From Actinostola sp. cb2023 (taxonomy: Eukaryota > Cnidaria > Anthozoa > Actiniaria > Actinostolidae), in the NCBI GenBank assembly GCA_033675265.1, contig JAUJYZ010000245.1:585001-649000 (forward strand): a stretch of DNA of 64,000 nucleotides. Direction: 5' to 3'. Of the stretch, positions 56,725 to 64,000 are shown in pieces. The position numbers were made by a program, and so were the translations under genes. Position 1 is the stretch's first letter, and each line of letters opens with the position of its first letter. The notes below the pieces were generated by a model. The model made no database searches and was not told the origin of the DNA. It was given only the letters and a program-made list of their open reading frames with translations.

Positions 56725-58395
56725 TTCTGCAGCTCATTCAAAACAACCAAGCGATTAACTCAATTCACGCAATCGCGGCCTCTTATCTCGATCAGCTTCA
56801 AGTGGGATGACGTCATACGATTCGTCGAGTCACAATGAGTGGATGGAAACCACAGTGCGTGCAACCAATGTAACCAGGAATATATCTTTGATGATTTATG
56901 AGAGGCAATTCGGACTGATATAGATGGCCAATGTTGTATAAGAGCATTGAGACATTCTGGAATGCGCTCTCTTTTCATTGAAGAAATAAATTATTATTAT
57001 TATTATTATTATATCAGAAAGTGCTTCAAAGTGGTCTAAATTAAGTCAACAACATCGAAGCACCACTATATAATCCCACTATATATATAATATATATCGA
57101 GTACACTCTTCAGAGAAATCTATTAAACTCATCCATGAGTTATAAATAAATATCCTAGAGAACCGCAAAGATAGAGGAAAAGGGTGGATGGCATAGTCAA
57201 GTACCTGTCCAAAGAATCGAAAAAGCTTTTATGGCCTTGAAAATATTTAAATTTGCTTCGTTTTTACAAGTTTGTCCTGAGCTTTAAGTCGGGCAACATT
57301 TTAAGCCCGAAACGGCACGCCAAGCTCGAGCTGTATGCATGTATGTATGTATGTAGCTACAGTAGAGGGTGAGGGGAGGGGAGAGTGGGGAGATTCTTTG
57401 TAATGCCTGAAGATGTTTGATATATAATAGTGATTCATTGAGTGATACTGATTTCTATTTGTTTGGTATGTGTGGACGAACCTTCGCCAAATTCGATACC
57501 TTTTTAAGATTAACAAAGACATATTTTTCCTAAAGTTTTCGTCTTCTGTCGACACAAAACTTCGTTATTTCAACATTGAAGAGTCTAAAATTTCACTAAA
57601 TAACTGTTTCTATTGTTGCTCTAACGGGATTCCCGAAGTGTTCAGCTAAAAAATAGGATTTTTAGGTGTTAGTTTGTCTTCTATTCAAGCATTCTCGTAC
57701 CCTATTCAAGAAGTGGTTTGACCTCTCCCCAGACTTCCCTCTCTTCGCAACACAGGAATCCCGTTAGAGCAACAACAGAGTAGAGTTGAAAATGTTAGTA
57801 GTACTAGTTTGAAATGAATATAAGTATAAAAATAATAATAATCCACTTTATTTTCACTGAGAGTGGCACTTCACATACAGTGGAAACCCCCCTATTATTA
57901 TTATTATTATTATTATTGCAAATCACTTCAGGAGATCCAAACGAGGTCGAAATCCAAGGGATTTTGAAATTGTGTGGAAATTCAGATAACTGAGGACAGG
58001 AGCTGTAATTTGACAACATCTTAGAACATTTACGGTATCACGAGCAGAAACCTGAAGTTCCAAGGTGTCCATTTATGGGAGGGTATAAAGTCTGAATTAC
58101 ATGGTACAACTTTTGCATACAACCATCGCATACAACTACCTAGCTTACAACATGACATAGGAGTCGTATTAAAGTAAGTGGTAGGGTTGATTTACACGAC
58201 ACAACTCGTGTTGTAAACATGACTTGAGCAAGTTGCATGCGACAGTTGTAAGCAAAAGTTGTACCTTGTAAATTTACCATCCAAAATCAATATCTTCACA
58301 AGGTTGTCAGGGTGTGATCCAACAGAAACATCTCATGTACATGTACAACATACAGACAACACTCACATGTGAGTAGCCACCAAGACTGTGTGCTG
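56725..58395. other. 5' flank of the secreted paralogue, no gene seen
   Basis: Contains short ATT tracts (about 56990, 57895) and a purine-rich patch near 57365, but no frame with coding character. Exon 1 starts at 56679. An upstream in-frame Met at 56724 would precede the hydrophobic leader with polar residues, so I prefer 56679. Confidence 0.5.
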
Positions 58396-58398
58396 ATA

Positions 58399-58720
58399 GG
58401 TAGAGTGATTGCAAGTAAACCCGTGAAATAAAAACTAGAAGTTAGTGTGTAATAGTCAAATAGTCACAAGTATATTACAATTGAACCTCTGGTTGCGACC
58501 ACTCTTGTAAGCGACCACCTCTCCTAAGCGACCAGTCTTCCAAAATACCAAAATTTCAGTTCCAAGTCAAATCACTATAGTTGGAACCTCTCGTAAGCGA
58601 CCACCTCTCGTAAGCGACCACAAAGCTTGACATTTTGGGTGGTCGCTTACGGGAGGTTCTACTGTATTATTAAATAAAGTCTACTAGACAGTGTCTATTA
58701 GTCTACTAACAATAAAATTC
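58399..58720. mobile_element. MITE (TAGAGTGATTGC family) interrupted by a second MITE
   Basis: Outer ends match 27879-28128 (TAGAGTGATTGCAAGTAAACC ... AGTCTACTA). At about 58473-58665 an inserted element has inverted ends TACAATTGAACCTCT / AGGTTCTACTGTA and GTAAGCGACCACC repeats. Confidence 0.8.
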
Positions 58721-58727
58721 CACTATT

Positions 58728-59111
58728 AGCCACTTTGGAAACGAGGAAAGGACTGGGAACGAGTTTTTAGAATTAATTTAATCAAGAAATGAGCATGTCA
58801 GAATTAGTAAGTTTTAGGAGTTTGATAGGGTTTGGACAAGTAGTAAATGAACTGCAAACATTCAAAAACTGCAAAAAATTACAAAGAAATGTATGGTTAG
58901 GGGGGACGCTTGTCCCCTGTAACATACATTTCTTTGTAAATTTTGAGATGTTTGGAAAGCTGTTACTCGTTCAATATCTAACTCAACCTATCGAAATTTT
59001 GTAAACTTACTAATTCTGATATGCTCTTTCTTGTGATGGGGTTCATTTCTTAATTAAGTTAATTCTAAAAACTCGTTCCCAGTCCTTTACTCGTTTCCAA
59101 AGTGGCTAATA
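58728..59111. mobile_element. Palindromic element, about 385 bp
   Basis: TATTAGCCACTTTGGAAACGAG at the left is mirrored by CTCGTTTCCAAAGTGGCTAATA at the right; inner arms include AATTCTAAAAACTCGTTCCC and AATGTATGTTACAGG-like matches around GGGGGGACGCTTGTCCCC. Confidence 0.75.
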
Positions 59112-59674
59112 GGAACCACTCTACAATCATAGCCTCCTCCGCATGCAAACCCATTGGGATCCCTTTTGCTTTTTGGGATTTTTGGGATCCCTGTGCGAGG
59201 CTGGAGGCTGAGAGGGACTTGGCCCCCAGTCCTTTTCTTTTTCCCCTCCCCTCGTCTCCAGTCTCCCTCTGTTCGATGCAGCGCCACAGGAAACCTATCT
59301 GATAGAGTTTTAGTATTTTAGAGTTGCCTGCGGAGGAGGCTACTACAATCACTGCTGACATAAAACACTGGTAATTCTCTTTCTTTTCCTTTGTTTATAA
59401 AACAGCTGCGTATATCTATAATACCCTGTGATAGAAACACGATGGGAGTTGTGGAGCATGACAGAAGCAAGCTTAGAAATACGAGGCAAAGCCCAATGTT
59501 TCTCTTGCTTCTAGAGTTGTCTATATCTTCCAGAGTATTTACATCACAGCACATAGACATGTGCAGCTGTTTTATATTACTTTCATTAACTGAGAATTTT
59601 CAACATTTTCATGTAAGTGTGTCCTCTGATAAATAGGCATGGTACCCAGCCAATCAGAGCGTGTGTTATATCTC

Positions 59675-60165
59675 GAATACCGTATAATCCTGGTTATAAG
59701 CCCTTGGCTTACATAACTTCGTAAGGGTTTTGTGGTGGGCTTATAATCGGGGGGGGGGGGGGGGGGGGGGAGGGGGCTTATAACCGGGGGGGCTTATATA
59801 AAAGGGAGGGAAAAACGTCTGAAATCTGTTCTATTTAAAACAACAGTGTTTATAATCATGACCATTTTAGTAAAAACAGTGTTCATGCAACAATAACTGT
59901 TACAGTTAAAGTTTTTAAACGTGAATATGCTCAGAAAAAAACTATAATCTGAGCGGATTTTCAAGCAATGAGCTACCGAATACTACTGGACTCCATCAGT
60001 CTTGTTTGCTACGTACACCTAATTGTCAGATTATTGGTTCCCGTATATGGTACCCCATATGGGGAGGAGTAAATAAAGGGGACCTATAACCAGGGCGGGG
60101 GGGCTTATAACCGGGAGGGCTTATAACCGGGGGGGACTTACAACCGGGATTCTACGGTATTTCAT
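59675..60165. mobile_element. Element with ACCGTATAATCCTGGTTATAAGCCC ends, about 490 bp
   Basis: Left end as named; right end GGGATTCTACGGTATT with repeated GGCTTATAACCGGG words. Imperfect inverted ends, poly-G tract, no coding frame. Confidence 0.65.
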
Positions 60166-60584
60166 AATTCAGAATAGATAGGTCACAACAACAGTGGTAT
60201 CCAATAAATGTTTCCTAGATCTTTCAGAAATAGAGCCTATGATAATACATTGACTACTACGACTGGTATTTGGTTCTTTTTTTAATTAAGAGTATAGAGA
60301 AAGGACTACAGTATTGGTTAATCATAATGGCAACTAAAAAAGAAAACGCTATACTATCCATCTAACTCAACGAAAACATTCAGAGCAATTTTACAGGCAC
60401 CACATTTGAGGTTAATCACAATTTGCAAGCTAATTGCACCGCTAATGTTATTACTGCTACGTTTTGTATTTGTATCAAAGTGACCGGGAACTATTAACAC
60501 TAATCAGTTTGTATACTAAAGCATACGGCATACAAGACATTAACCTCAGACCAAAGTGTTTGTCTTACTTGACTGGAAATTCAC

Positions 60585-63500
60585 TCATTCAGTCTCTCCC
60601 ATGTTTGTGCTCTACAAGGAGAAAATAGTGATTAGTTGAGACAAGGTAGGATAGGATGGAAAAATATGAGATAGGATAGAAGAGGATAACATGAAATGGG
60701 ATGAGATAGGTTAGGACAGGATGAGATGGAAATAGATTAGGATAGGATAGAACAGGATGAAACATAGAAATAGATAGGATGGATGGGATAGAATAACATG
60801 AAATAGGATGGGATAGAATTGTTCAGGATACGATAGGATAGAAGCAAGGAGTTTCAATAAAATTTGAAGTAGGCTGAGGGTCATTCTTGAGTATGACAAA
60901 AGAATTCAAATAAACATGTACAAATTGTCAACATGGATCTGACAAAAGTAGCTGCTGGAATCTACTATTTGTCAGCTCATAATGAAATCTTGTAGAAGGC
61001 ATTAAATGCATAAAGATACATGTAGGAGAAGATTGGAGCATATACAATAATGATAATAAATAAATAGATAAGCATTTTATAGCATATATCTAATAACAAA
61101 AGGTTGTTCAAATGCTCATTACAAAACTAGAATGCATATCTAATGCATTTTTTGACACCTGGTACTACACTTACCACTTGAGTGAGAATCAATGTACTTT
61201 TTGGACCCATGTTTTGCCGTTAAAACTACAATGTTGTTAGGGACAATGCAGTATGTTTGTTACGTCACCAGTGTTCAGGGCAGAAGGTCGCAGAAACATT
61301 AACTGACTCAATAACAACATGTAAATAGGCCCTTTGCAGGATTACGATCACGTGGTTGAACTGACTGGCAAAAAAAATCTGACTTAATTTATTTGAAGAA
61401 TCTTACATGATATCAGTAGTGACAGAAAAGAAATCTGTTTGAAATGCTATTTTTCAACCTCTAGTTGATTGTCGATCTTTCTCAATCAACCTCTCAAAGT
61501 TTGCTTGCCAGTCAGCAGAGCCGTTCCCATGGGATCTTCGGTTCAGTTCATTCGTTATTCAAGCGATATATTGGCATGTGACTGTAAACTGCAAAGGGCC
61601 TATTATGTTATTTAAAGTCATATTTCATATCTGGTTTTTGTAATTTTCCAGAATTAAGACTAATGATTGTAATAGCTAGATGCTGTGCAAAGAATACGAA
61701 AATTATTGTTCGTTGCTTTCTTTATACTTGTGTTTTGTGTCAGACTAGACATGTTGGCGCCAGTTCATTAAAAAGACCCAAACATACTCTGTTGCCCCTA
61801 ACACCATCACAGTTTTAATGGCAAAACATAGGTACGAAAAACATATTGTTTCTCACTCCAGTGATAAGCGTAGTAGATTGCATCCCATTTATTACACAGA
61901 TTGAGCAACAAAGTGCAGCTTACAAAATGTACCTCTTCGTTTGTGCCCTTTTCCCGAGTTTTCTTCTCAATCAGTTTATCAAGAATGGTTTGAATAACAT
62001 TGGCCCTGAAAAACAAATAATCATATTAGTCTTGAATACTGCAAATTGTAATTATTATTAACCCTTTGACTCCCACGGCGCCCGAAACCGCCCGTAAAAA
62101 TTGATACTGCTTTGAAAAATTCTAACTTTCTGAATTTTCGTAACATCGATCTCATGACCAGTTTTTAGTGACAACTAGATAACTCTTCAAATTTTAACTT
62201 CAAGTAAACTGACTTTCAGGTCCGATTTCTGAGCATTAGTTCAATTTATTTTTCATAGAAATAAAAAATGCGCGTTTTTGACGCAATTTTACACCTCGAA
62301 AATGACCGACATTTGACTTGGATTTTCTTCCAAAATACATCCTTGCAAAACAAAACGCCACTTTCCCGGCAAACTTCCATCTCTCTTCTTGATATAGACA
62401 TAAATTTTTCCCTCTCTCTTCCTTAACTCGCTGAACAATAGCCATTTCCTTAGGACCACTTTCGCTAACACATGTTTTCCTTCTGCACACCCGAAAAGGA
62501 TGCCGGGAACATCCGGGAATTTTCGACAGAAAGCATCCCGCCATTTGTGTTTTTAAGAATTTATAGAGTGCCAAGCCACTCGGTCCTACAGGCAAAATAT
62601 TACACCGGTTGCATTCTTTACAAGTCCAAAGTCACCAAAAATGCCTTTGTAGGTCCTGGAATTCACCACCAGAGAGACGATTTCTCAGTTGAGTCCGCCA
62701 TTTTGAATTTCATAATGGCACTGACGAGTTGTCTTCGTGAAAATCGTTTCTCGCTGCTGGGTTCTTTCAGCAGAACGGTCTCTACCACACCAGTCAAGCT
62801 TAATGATGCTGTCCTGGGGGCTTCTGTGGTGAATAATGGCTATAAACACTCTAAAAATGAAAAATTGGCCTCTTCGAAGCAGTTACAACCACTGGCCCAA
62901 CGAGCTCCCAAGAAGAAAGAAAGCACATGTGAAAACGCGAGCCCACGGGCATTCAGAACTGTCAAGATTTCCATGGAAACCCCTTATATGGAATCGAAAT
63001 TTCCTATGGCGTGATTAGGTCCAGAAAATCGTTAAAAAACTCAAAATAGCTCAGGAGCGAATGGGTTAACACTCTAATTTTATTTTAACCAAGCACAAAC
63101 TATTAAAAACAAAGTAAATTGGCTGTTTATAGCTGTTTTAGCATTGTACAAAGCCATTTTCCTGCTTTTTGTTTCAAATGAAAAACATCAGCAATACTAG
63201 CAAATATACAGATCTAGCCCATGTGGACAGTTTTCAAATCAAATTTTCACTTTGGATTAACACTCTAATTTCACTTTTACCGGTAATAAACCATCCCAAA
63301 TAACTTGAACTCTTTGCTAAAGCAGCTTTAGCCTTGTACAAAACGTATTCTCCATGCTATTGGTTTTTGGCGCTCAATACGCGCGTTCGTAAAATATCTC
63401 CTCTTAATACAAAGAGGTTAAGTTGTGTAATATGGCTGGATATGTTTATGAGTCATGCTTGACGAGCCGTAGGCGAGTCAAAATACACACAGACGAGTAT

Positions 63501-64000
63501 AAGAATCCAGCTGTATTACACAACTTTCCATGTTACTACTAATAAATTGTTTATTTTACGACAACAGAATTAACCAAAAAACAACATCCTTTTTTACTTT
63601 GTTTTTTGTTAGCGTACAAAAGTTGTTCTTGTGATTTGTTTGTGAAATGTGCATGCTATCATGCAATCGATATGCCATCGAGCTCTTGCTCAATAAATTT
63701 TTTGTTCACTTTTCTCACTTTTTTTCACCAAAAAGATTGTTGTTTTTCTTATTTTCTACAAAGATTTCATTAAAAACTTGTTGTGTGTTTCCCTATTTAC
63801 ATTAGAAGTACTTTTCTGTCGTTTTTTTGGTGTTTTGTTTTTCCACTGAAAAACAAAACTGGTTTACTGTGTAATACGCTTGCATATTTGCACTCGTTTT
63901 GACTTTTATTTGCACTCAAAAATCGTCCCCTATATCAACTAGTTGAGTCATAATAAAACTAGTTTTCTGTATCATACATACTTGGATGCGAGCCCTCCTC
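60585..64000 (-). CDS. 3' end of an unrecognised gene running off the right edge
   Basis: Exon pieces 64000-63982 (partial, ending GCATCCAA|GTATGT), 62005-61933 (TTTTTCAG acceptor, donor GAG|GTACAT) and probably 60611-60585 (CTCCTTGTAG acceptor, TGA at 60587-60585). The phases agree (2, then 0). The middle exon reads ANVIQTILDKLIEKKTREKG, an amphipathic, charged, helical-looking segment; the proposed end is STNMGETE. I cannot assign a family from some 40 residues. The middle exon is the best supported and the last is the least. Confidence 0.5.
60640..60845. repeat. GGATAGGATAGA-type minisatellite, degenerate
   Basis: About 200 bp of imperfect GATAGGAT and GATGGGAT repeats immediately upstream (minus-strand sense) of the proposed last exon at 60611. 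Confidence 0.85.
61327..61604. mobile_element. MITE with TAGGCCCTTTGCA ends, about 280 bp
   Basis: TAGGCCCTTTGCAGG at the left, TGCAAAGGGCCTA at the right; inner GACTGGCAA / TTGCCAGTC pair. Non-coding, in the last intron of the right-edge gene. Confidence 0.75.
62055..63070. mobile_element. Element with TTAACCCTTTGACTCCC ends, about 1 kb
   Basis: Left end TTAACCCTTTGACTCCCA; right end AGCTCAGGAGCGAATGGGTTAA, an imperfect inverted repeat. The 180-codon frame at 62472-63014 has no domain I recognise and is probably internal element sequence. It sits in an intron of the minus-strand gene. Confidence 0.6.
63405..63530. repeat. Short palindrome
   Basis: AAGTTGTGTAATATGGCTGGAT is mirrored by ATCCAGCTGTATTACACAACTT, with GACGAGCCGTAGGCGAGTC at the centre. 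The rest of 63070-63980 is AT/T-rich and empty. Confidence 0.65.

Noticed and set aside
62472..63014. 180-codon frame as a gene
   Set aside because: Lies inside a terminal-inverted-repeat element, has no recognisable domain, and the intron it occupies belongs to an opposite-strand gene.

Overview
This window is nuclear DNA from an animal, most likely an anthozoan cnidarian (stony coral or sea anemone type). I infer this from AT-rich sequence, short exons with GT-AG introns, animal receptor-kinase and FN3 genes, a metazoan-type linker histone, and many short palindromic non-autonomous DNA elements of the kind common in hexacoral genomes. No database search was possible, so the taxon is an inference.

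Layout. (1) 1.6-26.8 kb, plus strand: a 30-exon gene for a single-pass receptor tyrosine kinase of about 1304 residues. It has a signal peptide, a Cys-rich N-terminus, one FN3 domain, an unassigned Cys-bearing module, four more FN3 domains, a transmembrane helix, a tyrosine kinase with a long insert, and a short tail. I checked every exon join for phase, and the whole model stays open. (2) 28.7-29.2 kb, minus strand: a linker histone H1. (3) 32.7-38.0 kb, plus strand: a five-exon gene for a 178-residue protein I do not recognise. Its last intron is almost entirely a 55-bp minisatellite. (4) 39.5-56.7 kb, minus strand: a paralogue of gene 1 facing it tail to tail. It keeps the signal peptide, Cys-rich start, Cys module and FN3 1-4 with nearly the same exon lengths and phases. 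After a phase-1 intron it switches to two chitin-binding (CBM14/peritrophin-A) domains and a stop, with no transmembrane or kinase exons. (5) 60.6-64.0 kb, minus strand: the last exons of an unrecognised gene that runs off the right edge.

The most interesting system is this pair: a membrane receptor kinase and a predicted secreted chitin-binding paralogue with the same ligand-side architecture. The second product could be a matrix-anchored competitor, ligand store or co-factor for the first, but that is inference. The second gene also has a reading-frame break in its third exon, so it may be a recent pseudogene or contain an assembly error.

The introns hold many tandem arrays and palindromic elements. 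Two arrays in the kinase gene are unusual because they repeat a splice junction: seven copies of the exon 5 acceptor (about 8.9-9.6 kb) and fifteen copies of the exon 24 donor (22.0-22.9 kb). Other large arrays are the 55-bp minisatellite (35.1-37.9 kb), a 39-bp array (42.1-43.1 kb), a 20-bp array (41.4-41.9 kb), a CAA/CAG block (50.1-51.5 kb) and a roughly 35-bp array (51.6-51.9 kb).
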